DNA of 64,000 nt from NCBI RefSeq assembly GCF_006717145.1, contig NZ_VFQF01000001.1:1860001-1924000 (forward strand), given 5' to 3'. Position 1 is the stretch's first letter; the number at the start of each line of letters is the position of its first letter. The notes under the pieces were generated by a model. It did no database searches, was not told the origin of the DNA, and saw only the letters and a program-made list of their open reading frames with translations. This stretch comes from Humibacillus xanthopallidus. Lineage in GTDB: Bacteria; Actinomycetota; Actinomycetes; Actinomycetales; Dermatophilaceae. A program made the translations under genes and the position numbers. This document shows positions 52,977 through 62,504 of this stretch, one piece after another.

Positions 52977-55921
52977 CTCTCGTCTCGTGTGTGATGCCGA
53001 CGTACAACCGTCGGCGATTCGTGCCTGACGCCATCGAGAACTTCCTGCTCCAGACGTACAAGGATCGCGAGCTCGTCGTCGTGGACGACGGTAGCGACCC
53101 GGTCGCGGACCTCATGCCGGACGACCCCCGCATCCGATACGTTCGCCTCGACCGGCATGTGCCGATCGGCGCGAAGCGGAACCTCGCCTGCCAGCAGGTG
53201 AAGGGCGCCATCATCGTGCACTGGGACGACGACGACTGGTCCGCGCCGAGCCGTGTCGAGACCCTCGTGCGGCTGCTGCACGACACCGGCGCCGACCTGT
53301 GCGGACAACGACAGCTGCTGTTCTACGACCGCGACGCGGCACGCGGCTGGCGGTATCGATACCCCGAGGGCGGCCGCCCGTGGGTCGCCGGGGGCACGCT
53401 CGCCTTCCGTCGGGAGACCTGGGAGCGCCATCCGTTCCCGGACGTCCCTCAGGGCGAGGACACCAGCTTCGTGTGGTCGTGTCACGGTCTCCGGCTCGAG
53501 ACCCTGGACCGCGAAGACCTGTACGTCGCCACCATCCACCGCGCGAACACGAGTGCGAAGCGCACGTCGGGGCGGCGCTGGTCCCCGGTTTCCGTCGAGA
53601 GCCTGCGCACCATTCTGGGCGAGGCTGCACCGCGTTACATCGCCCCTGCCGCCCCACGCCGGAAGTCGCTGGCATCGGTGACGGGGACGTCCACGGCGCC
53701 CGGCGCAAGCCCCGTTCGTCCGAGCGGGGGCGGCACCGGTCCGGACGTGGGTCAGATGCCGACCGTGACCGTGTCGATCCCACATAACGGTTCAGGCGAC
53801 CTGCTGCGCGCGGCCGTCGAGAGCGTCCTCGCGCAGACCTACCGGGACCTCGTCTGCGTGGTCGTCCTGGATGGTGACCGGAGTGGCCTGGCAGCGATCT
53901 CCGACCTGGACGACGCCCGCTTGGTCCGCCACGTTCTTCCCGAACGACGCGGCCGCTACTTCGCCGACCAGGTCGTGCTCACCGCGACAACCAGCCCGTT
54001 CTTCCTCGTCCAGGACTCCGACGACCGCAGTGACCCAACCCGCCTCGCGCGGCTGGTGGATGAGCTGGATACGACTGGCGCCGACGTCTGTCTTAGCGAT
54101 GCCATGAGTCACGACATCCGCCGTCGCGGCATACCGCCAACGCGAGAGCGCTGGCCGCGGCTCCTCGATCCGATCGGCCCGCGGCTGGTGCATCGGGCGG
54201 GACACCAAGGCCTCTACCGCACCGAGTTCCTCCGCCGGATCGGCGGTTGGTATGCCGGGAGCACCATCGGCTACGACACAATGATTCTGAACCTGGCGCT
54301 CATGGTGCAGGGACGGGTCGTCAACGTGCCGGAGCCGCTCTACCACCGCACCCTGCGTCACGGCTCGCTCAGCACGTCGCCGCATACAGGCTGGGGGTCG
54401 CCAGAGCGGCGCGCGAGCGTCGCCCGACTACAGGAGCTGCACCGCCGCGCGTACGCACAGACCCGCGGGCGAACCCCCGACGACGCGGCGCGTGCCGTTC
54501 GGCGTCTCGTGACCGCCATGTGCGAGCCAGGCACGGCGCAGCAAGTGGAACGCGAAGCGCAGGCGCTGGCGCCGTCGCTGGCCGCGGCGGTGGTGCCGGC
54601 GCCAAGACGGATGCCCGCACGCCACAGCGAAATGAACGTGCAGCGCCGCCTCCCCGACGTCGCGCAGATCCTCGAGCGTTTCGGCTCAACCAACACGGGA
54701 TGGGCGATCTCCAGGCTTGGAGCCATCGAACTCGACGCCCGCCTGTCGCGCCGCCCACCGGCACATGTCCTCGATGTCGGCAGCGGTCTCTCCACGGTGG
54801 TGGCGGCGGTCGCCGCGGCCCGACGCGGCGGCAGGGTCGTCAGCCTCGAGCACGATCCCGTATACGCGGCCCGGACCCGGGCCATGCTTGCCGCAGCGGG
54901 CGTCGCGGACATGGTGGACCTCGTGGTCGCCCCGCTCGTCGAACGTCACTTCGCGGGTGGCGTCGGTCCCTGGTACGACGGTCAGCCCGCTGGAACGTTC
55001 GACTTCTTCGTCGTCGACGGGCCACCCCTTGGGTGCGGCGGCCGAATCGCCGTTCTGCCCGCGATCGCAGCGCACCGGCGCAAGGACTGGGAGCTGTGGC
55101 TGTTCGACGCGGATCGGGCCGACGAGCAGGCGTGCCTGGCCGCATGGGGGCGCAGGTTCCGATTCGCGTCCTCGATCGAGCGCATCGACGAGACGGGTGT
55201 GGCGGTGCTGCGTCCGGCCGGCGTCGCCTATGCGGCCGGGGTGCCGGTCGTCGAAGGGCTGGGCATATCGCTGCTCGCTGGCGGCAGACCCAGACTCCTG
55301 GCCCGAACGATGGCCAGTTTCGCCGGTCGGTGGCCGGAGCAGGTGAAGGCCTCGTACGTCTGTGCATTCGTCAACGGCCACGACGACGAGTCAGTCCGAC
55401 TGCTCGAGGAGGCAGGGTGGGTGGACAGGCTGCTGACCAACACGGGCAGCGTCCTGCCGGTCGGCGCCGCGACGAGCGTTGTTGCTGCCGCGGTCTCTGC
55501 GCGTAGCGAGGTCGGGACCGTGCTTCACCTCGAGGACGACTGGGAAGCCAGAACTCTCGACACCGCCGCCCTGGCCCGGTCCCGCGCGCTGCTCGAGGAC
55601 CCTGCCATCGGGCAGGTCAGGCTGCGCCACCGGGCGGATCGCTGCTTGTCCCGGCACATGGTCACCGCGAGCCATCTCGACTGGACGACCCAGGACGGAC
55701 ACCTCCTCGCCGAGGCACACTTCACCTTCAACCCGAGCCTGCTGTCGGCCGAGCTGGTCGATCGCGTCTTCCCGGCCGCCAGCGAGGCTGACGCGCAGCG
55801 GCGATTCCACGCTATGGGCCTTCAGGTCGCGCAGCTTTCGCCCGGCGTATTCACCCACGCGGGGGACCATGAAAGCCGTCGACTCGAGCTCGAACGCAAG
55901 GGTCGACGTCGATCGGGCTGA
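52973..55921 (+). CDS. Fused glycosyltransferase-2 / glycosyltransferase-2 / methyltransferase-like / GT-like protein
   Basis: This is a 982-aa multi-module enzyme. Module 1 (1-210) is a family 2 glycosyltransferase: SCVMPTYNRRRFVPDAIENF, VVVDDGSDP, HWDDDDWSAP. Module 2 (265-470) repeats the fold: TVSIPHNGSGDLLRAAVESV, VLAQTYRDLVCVVVLDGD, QDSDDRSDP. Module 3 (590-720) has a Rossmann methyltransferase start, VLDVGSGLSTVVAAV then VVSLEHDPVYAARTR. Module 4 (about 760-982) has TMASFAGRWPEQVKASYVC and HLEDDWEA like another GT-A domain. Its ATG overlaps the effector stop (ATGA), so it is translated with the injection system and may modify a particle or cargo protein. No membrane segment is seen. 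Confidence 0.8.
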   Translation: MTLVSCVMPTYNRRRFVPDAIENFLLQTYKDRELVVVDDGSDPVADLMPDDPRIRYVRLDRHVPIGAKRNLACQQVKGAIIVHWDDDDWSAPSRVETLVRLLHDTGADLCGQRQLLFYDRDAARGWRYRYPEGGRPWVAGGTLAFRRETWERHPFPDVPQGEDTSFVWSCHGLRLETLDREDLYVATIHRANTSAKRTSGRRWSPVSVESLRTILGEAAPRYIAPAAPRRKSLASVTGTSTAPGASPVRPSGGGTGPDVGQMPTVTVSIPHNGSGDLLRAAVESVLAQTYRDLVCVVVLDGDRSGLAAISDLDDARLVRHVLPERRGRYFADQVVLTATTSPFFLVQDSDDRSDPTRLARLVDELDTTGADVCLSDAMSHDIRRRGIPPTRERWPRLLDPIGPRLVHRAGHQGLYRTEFLRRIGGWYAGSTIGYDTMILNLALMVQGRVVNVPEPLYHRTLRHGSLSTSPHTGWGSPERRASVARLQELHRRAYAQTRGRTPDDAARAVRRLVTAMCEPGTAQQVEREAQALAPSLAAAVVPAPRRMPARHSEMNVQRRLPDVAQILERFGSTNTGWAISRLGAIELDARLSRRPPAHVLDVGSGLSTVVAAVAAARRGGRVVSLEHDPVYAARTRAMLAAAGVADMVDLVVAPLVERHFAGGVGPWYDGQPAGTFDFFVVDGPPLGCGGRIAVLPAIAAHRRKDWELWLFDADRADEQACLAAWGRRFRFASSIERIDETGVAVLRPAGVAYAAGVPVVEGLGISLLAGGRPRLLARTMASFAGRWPEQVKASYVCAFVNGHDDESVRLLEEAGWVDRLLTNTGSVLPVGAATSVVAAAVSARSEVGTVLHLEDDWEARTLDTAALARSRALLEDPAIGQVRLRHRADRCLSRHMVTASHLDWTTQDGHLLAEAHFTFNPSLLSAELVDRVFPAASEADAQRRFHAMGLQVAQLSPGVFTHAGDHESRRLELERKGRRRSG

Positions 55922-56092
55922 CCGGGATGGCGTGATCCCGGCGGGCCCTCCCGACCGTCCAGCGCGCCGCGTGACGGCGACGCGACGCCGGCGTGACGCG
56001 CCGCGATCGCGGGTGTGACCGGGCGGCCGACGCTCTGGTGACGCCCGATCTGGTTGCATGAGGCCAGGCCTTGGGCGGCAGGGGTGATCGAC

Positions 56093-56905
56093 ATGGGAGA
56101 TGCGAGCACGGCGGACCGACAGGCGGGGCGGACAGACTGCAAGGTATCCCTGCTCGGCGCGTTCGAACTGTGTGTGCACGGTGTGAGGGTCGACCTCCCC
56201 CCGGCCGCGGCCAGGCTGGTCGCCTATCTCGCGCTACAGGTCACGCCCGTATCTCGCGATCGCGCGGCGGCGGTCCTCTGGCCCGATGCAGCAGATCGGA
56301 AGTCGGGTGGATGCCTGCGATCGGCGTTGTGGCGGGTGCGCACGAGCAGTCCTCACCTCGTCGAACATCAGGTCAGCTGCCTCCGCCTGAACCCCAGCAC
56401 CATCATCGACACAGCGGCATTGGCGCTTCAGGTGCGCCGGCTCATCGACCCGGGTGTCCAGTGCGGTGTGACCGATCTCGACCCCGGAATCCTCGCGCTC
56501 GAGCTCCTGCCCGGCTGGGATGACGAATGGGCCCTCTTCGAGCGGGAGCGCCTTCGCCAGCTGTCGCTGGGAGGCTTGGAGGCGCTGAGCCGACGGCATC
56601 TCAAGGACGGCCGCCCGCTCGCTGCCCTCGAGGCAGCTTCGCGAGCGATATCGTTGGACCCACTTCGCGAAAGTGCCCACCGGGCACTCATCGACGCTCA
56701 TCTTGCGGAAGGGAACGTGTGCGCGGCCGTGCGTGACCTTCGTTCCCTCGAGCGCATTCTGGCGCGCGAGATGGACCTGGCTCCGAGCACGGAGCTGGTC
56801 GATCGGGTGTTCTCAGCGATGGCGGGCCGTCGAGAGGTGGCGGACGGACGTACGGGCTGGTCGGCTCCGCTTGAGCTGCCCGGGGCCCGGCGCGGCGTCC
56901 GATGA
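56093..56905 (+). CDS. SARP-type regulator with BTAD domain
   Basis: This is a 270-aa protein. The winged helix (residues about 20-100) contains VSLLGAFELCVHGVRVDLPP, AARLVAYLALQ, SRDRAAAVLWPDA and CLRSALWRVR, the OmpR-like DNA-binding fold of Streptomyces antibiotic regulatory proteins. The bacterial transcriptional activator domain follows: LLPGWDDEWALFERERLRQL, SRRHLKDGRPLAALEAASRAI, DPLRESAHRALIDAHLAEGN. It carries no ATPase domain. AGGGG eight bases before ATG 56093 supports this start over the TTG at 56054. It stands 171 bases after the eCIS block and probably controls it. Confidence 0.85.
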   Translation: MGDASTADRQAGRTDCKVSLLGAFELCVHGVRVDLPPAAARLVAYLALQVTPVSRDRAAAVLWPDAADRKSGGCLRSALWRVRTSSPHLVEHQVSCLRLNPSTIIDTAALALQVRRLIDPGVQCGVTDLDPGILALELLPGWDDEWALFERERLRQLSLGGLEALSRRHLKDGRPLAALEAASRAISLDPLRESAHRALIDAHLAEGNVCAAVRDLRSLERILAREMDLAPSTELVDRVFSAMAGRREVADGRTGWSAPLELPGARRGVR

Positions 56906-56983
56906 CCTGCTGCTGGTTCATGGCGCCCAGAGGCTCTCATGGCCGATGCGACCTTTGCGGTCCCTGTCGTCAATCACCCATTA

Positions 56984-57724
56984 TCACTGCTGCTCGTCCT
57001 TGAGGATGCCCCCGTCGCTGGTGCTGAGTTCGCTCCACCCGATCGCGGGGGGTAGGCCCAGCTCACATCGCATCAGATCCCGGTAGCGCTGGTACGAGCG
57101 GCGGGCGTCACCACGGTTTCCGGAGGCCAGATACGCGCGGATCAGCAGGATGTGTGCCGACTCGCGTAGCGGATCGGCGCCGACCAATGCCAGACCGACA
57201 TCGACGGCGCTCATGGCGTCGCCGTGCTGGAGGTGAGCCCGGCCCAGATGCTCCAAGGCATGAGTGTGGAGCTGTCGTACTCGTTCGCGCTCGAGGATGA
57301 GCCAGCTGTCGTTCCACTCGGGGAGAAGCGGACGGCTGAGGAGCTCGAGGTATCGGTGCGACGACGGATCCGTCACCTCGGCATCCGACGTCGTCCGCTC
57401 GAGCAGAGCACGCGCTACCGAGCGTGCGCGCCCGAGGTCGACTTCCACCCCGTCTGCGAGCGCCAAGTTGGTCGATGCGGCGCTGAGGAAGCTGCGTGCA
57501 ACCTCAGAAAGGCGCCAGATCGTGGCCCGCAGGTTGGCATTCGCCCGTGGAGCTGCGAGCTCGGGCCAGAAGTCCGCAGCGATGCGCGCGCGCGAGACCG
57601 GTTCGCCATGGACGGCCAGGAGACCGACCAACTTGGCGGCACGCTCGGGGATTGCGATCACCCGGCCGCGGCTGAACATGCGGAAGCCCCCAAGGAGTTG
57701 TACCTTCGCATCTCCTGTTGTCAC
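56984..57724 (-). CDS. Second SARP-type regulator with BTAD domain
   Basis: This 246-aa paralogue of the preceding regulator has VQLLGGFRMFSRGRVIAIPE, RAAKLVGLLAVHGEPVSR, FWPELAAPRANANLRATIWR and the BTAD block LLPEWNDSWLILERERVRQL then DPLRESAHILLIRAYLASGN. The frame is open to 57802, but GGAGG lies eight bases before GTG 57724 and homology starts there (VTTGDAKVQLL). The two genes are convergent, ends 78 bases apart. Convergent paired SARPs beside an injection system suggest linked control, possibly with opposed activity. Confidence 0.83.
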   Translation of the reverse strand: MTTGDAKVQLLGGFRMFSRGRVIAIPERAAKLVGLLAVHGEPVSRARIAADFWPELAAPRANANLRATIWRLSEVARSFLSAASTNLALADGVEVDLGRARSVARALLERTTSDAEVTDPSSHRYLELLSRPLLPEWNDSWLILERERVRQLHTHALEHLGRAHLQHGDAMSAVDVGLALVGADPLRESAHILLIRAYLASGNRGDARRSYQRYRDLMRCELGLPPAIGWSELSTSDGGILKDEQQ

Positions 57725-58600
57725 GGGAGCGACCTCCACAGTTTCCTCGAAAGCACGATCATGGCTGCTGATCTGCGGTGACGACGGAGTTGTCCGGGAC
57801 ACCCTCGCGCGTCGGCATGCGGTCCGGCCCGCACGGGGTATCCCGAGGCACGCGCGGCGACACAGTCACGGCGGGAATAGCTATCGCACTGCGTCGACGG
57901 CACTTCGACGAACCACGTCCCCCGGACAATCGGCCACCACGTCGAACGGGAATGATGGCCCTGTCGGTGGATCGTGCAAGGCAGAGTTCGGCGAGACCCG
58001 ACTTCAAGGAGGTCGATGCGCCTCCAGCAAGGAAAACCACTGCGTCGGATTTCCGAGGCTGCGAGTTCTCACGCTCCGACCAGCGACTCCCAGGTATTTC
58101 CACCTGGAGATCCCGGAAACGTAAGAGATAGCCAAGGAACTGCAACTGTCGGGTTAACCGCGCAGCTCCCGCTGTCTCAACGGAGCTGTGAGTGATGAGA
58201 AGCGGGACCATGGCGACCTCGAGCCGGGTGTTCGCCGAGATGGGTTGTACCCAGGATGCTGCGCGGGCAGGCGCGACATTCCGGGTGCCGCGGCGTAACC
58301 GTTCCGCCGCGTGAAACGCTTGCAGTGAATTGAGTCCGCGCGGGAGGATATTTCCCTCCGCGAATACCGGAAGGCATCCGTCATTCAGAGAGGCGTCCGG
58401 GACGGGGCCGCTCTGGTGGTGTTGGTCACGGCGACCTCGCCCTCGGTAGACGAACTCCCCACTGGATGCGTGACGGCATGACCGGCGGCACTGGGGGGGC
58501 GCCATCGACGTTGAAGAGGTCTTGAGTAGTTGCCAAGTTCGTCCATGTTGTCTGATGTGCATGGCGCGGCAACCACTGAGTGTGGTCAAGCATTCGGGCT
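57725..58600. other. Gap between SARP regulator and STAND receptor, no convincing gene
   Basis: About 875 bases lie here. Local G+C drops near 58,080-58,200. A long minus-strand frame across 57,759-58,751 is open, but it runs over the end of the STAND gene and its composition looks like shadow coding, so I reject it. The promoter of the minus-strand SARP gene must lie in its left part. I see no repeat, RNA gene or terminator of note. Confidence 0.5.
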
Positions 58601-61600
58601 TCACGGGCCGCAGACGGTCGAGACGGTGGGCGCGGTGGGCGCGATCTTCTTCCACTGCGAGAGCAGGAGCCCGCGGTCGAGCTTCGCACAGAGGTACTTC
58701 ACGGGATTCATGACGTATGCCGTGCTCCACTGCCGGATCGTGCCGTCCCACCCGGCACTGAGCAGCGCCTTCCCGTCGGAAGAGAAGTCGAGCGATGCTA
58801 CATGGCGGTTGTCGGGCGAGGGCGCATCAGTGTGGCCGGCCAAAGGAGCGCCGATCGGTGACCGCGTGGGCAGGTCCCATAGTTGGATTTCGCCGGTCTC
58901 CCGTCCCTCTGCGAGCGTTCGACCGTCGGGGCTGATTGCGAGAGCGGTGACCTGGGCGGAGCCGACACCGATCGGTCTGCCGATCAGCTTCCCCTTGGTC
59001 AAGTCCCACACGCCGATCGTCCCCTCGAAGCTGCCACTGACCAGGCGTTCGGAAACCGGATCGATTGCAATAGTCGTGATGGAGCCCCCAGCCCCCTCCA
59101 GTGGGTGCCCTTTCGATGTGGATGTGACGCTGTCAAACACCTCGATGACCCCTGTCGCTCGGGCGACCACGAGACGCCCGGCGGGACTTACGGCCGCGGC
59201 AATGGCAGAGAAGCTTCCGTCGTAGCCCAAGGGCAGGTCGGGTGGTGGTAGTGACCTATGCCGTGCCACCTGAATGTGTCGTGATAGATCGGTCACAACC
59301 ATTGCGTCACCATTGTCCCAAGCAAGCATCCTGTCATCATTAGAAAATGCCATCGCGCCGACGGCACTGGCCTTGAAGGTGTACTCTGCATGGCCCGTCG
59401 AGCTGTCATACACAGTGATGGGTCCACCTGGACTCTGATACGCCAAGAGCCGCCGATTCTTCGAGAACGTGAACTCCCCGTACTCATTCTCGGCTCGAAC
59501 CGCGCCCGAGCTACCGACGCTGTAGGTGGTCAGCAGGGAACCGGTATGGTTCCTGACCTCAGCGAGGAGATCCTCTCGGATCGCTACCACGTCCTGGCCG
59601 ACATTGTTGAGGACTGCCGAGAAGTATGGGCCACCCGAGCGACGGGCGACGATTCGACCAAACTGGGTCTCTGGGCGCGTTGGCCAGAGGCAGATGGTGC
59701 CGGCGTTGGTACCGGCTATCAGGGTTCGGCCGTCGGCACTGAATATCAGTCCCCTCGCCCACTCGCGGCCCGGGGTCGGACGAGGTTCTCCGAGCATTTG
59801 GCCCGTTGTCGAGTCCCGGATGATGATTCGCTTCGTGGACCAATCCGAGATGGCCAGCTCGGCACCCGTCGGGCTGAAGGCTCCGTTGAGGTCCTCCAGG
59901 TTTCCTTGCTGCTTGAGCTCTTTCGACCGGGCAGGTCGGCTTCTCATGTCGACAAGCAGCATGGTCTGGCGGCCATCACAGATCATCGCCGTGTCGTTCG
60001 CTGCAATTGCTATCACGGAGTCACAACCCACTCGAGACAGGGCTCGACGCACATTGTCAGCCGTGTCCTCGTGTAGGAACTGTGGCGAGCCCCAGGATGG
60101 CAGAATGATGAAATCGCCTTTCCCCAGAGAGATCAATGGAGCACTGGTGGCCTCCGCGGCAATAACCTGTGAGGGCGCCCTTGGATCAGCGATCTTCCAG
60201 AGATAGAGCCCACCCGTGTACGAGGTCGCGGCAATCATGCGCCCGTCGGGGCTGAATGCGACCGCCACAAGCGGAGCCTCGCCGGTGATGGGCTTGCCTA
60301 TTCGCTTGCCGTCCGACAGACGCCACAGGCCGAGGGCTCCATCGTTGGTCGTCGCGGCGACAATCTTGCTGTCTGGCGATACTGCGATCGAGTTTACAGG
60401 TACGACGGACGCGCGGATCGCCGGTGCAACTTCCTTTCTGCGAATGACGTCCCACCTCCGGATGGTCCCATCAGAGCCTCCGCCGAGGACGACGCCGTTT
60501 CGCGTCATGGCGAAACTCGTCACTGCGCCACGAGGGCCGCTGAACATGGTCGGACCGGGACTGACGACTGTGCTCTCGGTGGCGAACCGTGTCCCGTCGG
60601 AAGGATCGAGCGCCCAAGAGGCGAGGCTCATGACGCGCGCGGTGTCCGCATCGGTGTCGGCAGACTCGCTCTGCGAAAGGAGCTGTCTGGACAGAGCAAG
60701 CTTCGCCTGTTTGATGGCCTCCGCTGATGCTTGCGTGGCGTTGTTCGCCGCGCGCTCGGCATCAACGGTGGCTCGCGTTGCCCAGATCGTCGAAGCGGTG
60801 AGTCCGACGATGAGGGCGGCCACAGCGGCCATCGTCGCGCGGCGCGTTCGGTTCCTGCGGCGGTGCGCCCGCCCGCTTGCCTTGAGGAAGGCCGCCTCCA
60901 GCTGGCTGAGACCGCTTGCCTGTCGGGCGTCGGCGGTCATGCGCCGGAAGGCGTCTTCGGCCGCCGCCAGCAGCGCGCCCTGGTAGAGGTAGGAGGAGTC
61001 CCGGTCGTGGCTGTTCCACTCGTCGGCGGAGGCGCGCAGCTTGCTGCGCACCAGACGGTCGGCGTGGGTCTGGGCGAGCCACGTGTCGCGCAGCAGCGGC
61101 CAGGCGGTGAGGACGGCTTCATGGCTGATCTCGACGGTGTCTGCGTCGAGTGTGAGCAGCCGTTGCGCTGAGAACGCCTCGAGGACCGTCTGTACATCTT
61201 GGTGGTCGGCGGGCGTAAGTCCCTCGGTCAGGTCCTGTCTGCGGGCCTGGGATGACACGTCGAGCCCGTCGGTCTGCGCTGCGGTCAGACGAACGAACAC
61301 ATCCCGCGCGACCGCCCTCTGCCTCGGTGTGAGGTGTTCGTAGGTGCTCTGTGCGGTCGCCGATACGGCCGCCTCGATGCCGCCGGTGCGCTCGTAGTCG
61401 GCCAGAGTCAGCGTCGGTCCGACGCGAGATCGCCAAGCCTGGTCGAGGGCATGCGACAGCAACGGCAACGCGCCGGCTCCGACGGTACGGCCCGCGACTC
61501 GGGCGTCCTCGGTCGACCGGTGCGCACGGAGCTCGTCGAGCAATGTCCGGACCAACTCCTCCTCGACCTGCGAGCCGGCCACGCGGGCGGGCTCGGTGAT

Positions 61601-62473
61601 CGCCGTCCGCAGCTGGCGCTCGGTCATGGAGGTAAGAAGAAACCGCGTCTGCACAGGCTCGGCGAGTTCGTCGAAGTCGGCGCACCGTGCCTCGAAGTCG
61701 GCACGCACACCTATCACGACGACCGCGGGAGCCCGGTCGCTGCGCTCGGACGAGCCGGCCATCGCATCCAGCGCGGCCACGAACGCGGAGCGCTCCGAAT
61801 CGTCCCTGCACAAGGTGAAGATCTGCTCGAACTGGTCGACGATAAGCAACACCCGGGCCGGCGGGGAGCTGTCGACCGAGGCCCGACCTACGCGTGACAC
61901 CTGGTGGGCGAACAGCCTCGCAAGGGCTGGATCCGCGGCAAGCCCCCGGCGCAGCGACCCGCCATCGAGATTAGCCGCATTGGCCAAGCCGACGGCCAAC
62001 GCGTCCAAGGGAGCTCGCGACGGGGTGATATGCACGATGCACCAGTCGTCGTCACTGGAAGGATCGGGGAGCGCACGCCCCGGTGGACGCAGCCGTGGGA
62101 CGAGGCCGGCTCGCAGCAGCGAAGACTTGCCTGAACCTGACACACCCGAGACAACGATGAGCTGCCCACCCGACCGTTCGGACTCCACTCGGCCGACCAG
62201 CTCCGCGACCGCGGAGTCCCTTCCGAAGAAGAAGGCGGCGTCTCTCTCGTCGAAGGAGTTCAGGCCTCGGTATGGCGACTCGATGTCACCCGAGACGGTG
62301 ACGAGCGGCGGCGCGGCGACCCGGTCACTCCAGGCCACGGCACCGTAGAAATAGTTGAACTGAGTGTTCCCCTCACCGACCACAACCCCCGATGCCCCGG
62401 ACGCGTCGACGTGATAGTCACCCGATCTCGGTGTCAGGTCGCCTTCCGGAATGTCGCCCGTTTCCTCGGCCAT
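58601..62473 (-). CDS. STAND ATPase / WD40 receptor with N-terminal RHIM-like amyloid motif
   Basis: This protein has about 1290 aa. Residues 22-42 carry VDASGASGVVVGEGNTQFNY. An nSTAND1-type module follows: SPYRGLNSFDERDAAFFFGR, Walker A SGVSGSGKSSLLRAG near 110, Walker B RVLLIVDQFEQIFTL near 220, and a helical region with ALPLLSHALDQAW and VEISHEAVLTAWPLL. A membrane-like helix (MAAVAALIVGLTASTIWAT, about 545-563) and a coiled coil come next, then WD40 repeats from about 650 to 1280 (GSDGTIRRWD, GALGLWRLSDG, GTIGVWDLTKG, GEIQLWDLP, GWDGTIRQWS). The start at 62473 has GAGG eight bases before it; 62536 is an alternative. It lies just downstream of the Bell-like gene. Confidence 0.85.
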   Translation of the reverse strand: MAEETGDIPEGDLTPRSGDYHVDASGASGVVVGEGNTQFNYFYGAVAWSDRVAAPPLVTVSGDIESPYRGLNSFDERDAAFFFGRDSAVAELVGRVESERSGGQLIVVSGVSGSGKSSLLRAGLVPRLRPPGRALPDPSSDDDWCIVHITPSRAPLDALAVGLANAANLDGGSLRRGLAADPALARLFAHQVSRVGRASVDSSPPARVLLIVDQFEQIFTLCRDDSERSAFVAALDAMAGSSERSDRAPAVVVIGVRADFEARCADFDELAEPVQTRFLLTSMTERQLRTAITEPARVAGSQVEEELVRTLLDELRAHRSTEDARVAGRTVGAGALPLLSHALDQAWRSRVGPTLTLADYERTGGIEAAVSATAQSTYEHLTPRQRAVARDVFVRLTAAQTDGLDVSSQARRQDLTEGLTPADHQDVQTVLEAFSAQRLLTLDADTVEISHEAVLTAWPLLRDTWLAQTHADRLVRSKLRASADEWNSHDRDSSYLYQGALLAAAEDAFRRMTADARQASGLSQLEAAFLKASGRAHRRRNRTRRATMAAVAALIVGLTASTIWATRATVDAERAANNATQASAEAIKQAKLALSRQLLSQSESADTDADTARVMSLASWALDPSDGTRFATESTVVSPGPTMFSGPRGAVTSFAMTRNGVVLGGGSDGTIRRWDVIRRKEVAPAIRASVVPVNSIAVSPDSKIVAATTNDGALGLWRLSDGKRIGKPITGEAPLVAVAFSPDGRMIAATSYTGGLYLWKIADPRAPSQVIAAEATSAPLISLGKGDFIILPSWGSPQFLHEDTADNVRRALSRVGCDSVIAIAANDTAMICDGRQTMLLVDMRSRPARSKELKQQGNLEDLNGAFSPTGAELAISDWSTKRIIIRDSTTGQMLGEPRPTPGREWARGLIFSADGRTLIAGTNAGTICLWPTRPETQFGRIVARRSGGPYFSAVLNNVGQDVVAIREDLLAEVRNHTGSLLTTYSVGSSGAVRAENEYGEFTFSKNRRLLAYQSPGGPITVYDSSTGHAEYTFKASAVGAMAFSNDDRMLAWDNGDAMVVTDLSRHIQVARHRSLPPPDLPLGYDGSFSAIAAAVSPAGRLVVARATGVIEVFDSVTSTSKGHPLEGAGGSITTIAIDPVSERLVSGSFEGTIGVWDLTKGKLIGRPIGVGSAQVTALAISPDGRTLAEGRETGEIQLWDLPTRSPIGAPLAGHTDAPSPDNRHVASLDFSSDGKALLSAGWDGTIRQWSTAYVMNPVKYLCAKLDRGLLLSQWKKIAPTAPTVSTVCGP

Positions 62474-62504
62474 GTCGGTCGCCTCGTCGTCAGGCCCGTG
62501 ATGC

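Noticed and set aside
22632-55921. Contractile-tail prophage
   Set aside because: No portal, terminase, capsid, head-tail connector, integrase, holin or lysin gene is present, while the AAA+ ATPase, DUF4255, DUF5908-like and DUF4157 genes point to eCIS.
22632-55921. Type VI secretion system
   Set aside because: TssB/TssC-type split sheath, TssJLM membrane complex and ClpV are absent; the sheath is a single-chain phage type.
57759-58751. Minus-strand 330-codon frame between the SARP and STAND genes
   Set aside because: It overlaps the 3' end of the STAND gene in another frame, has erratic composition and no ribosome site.
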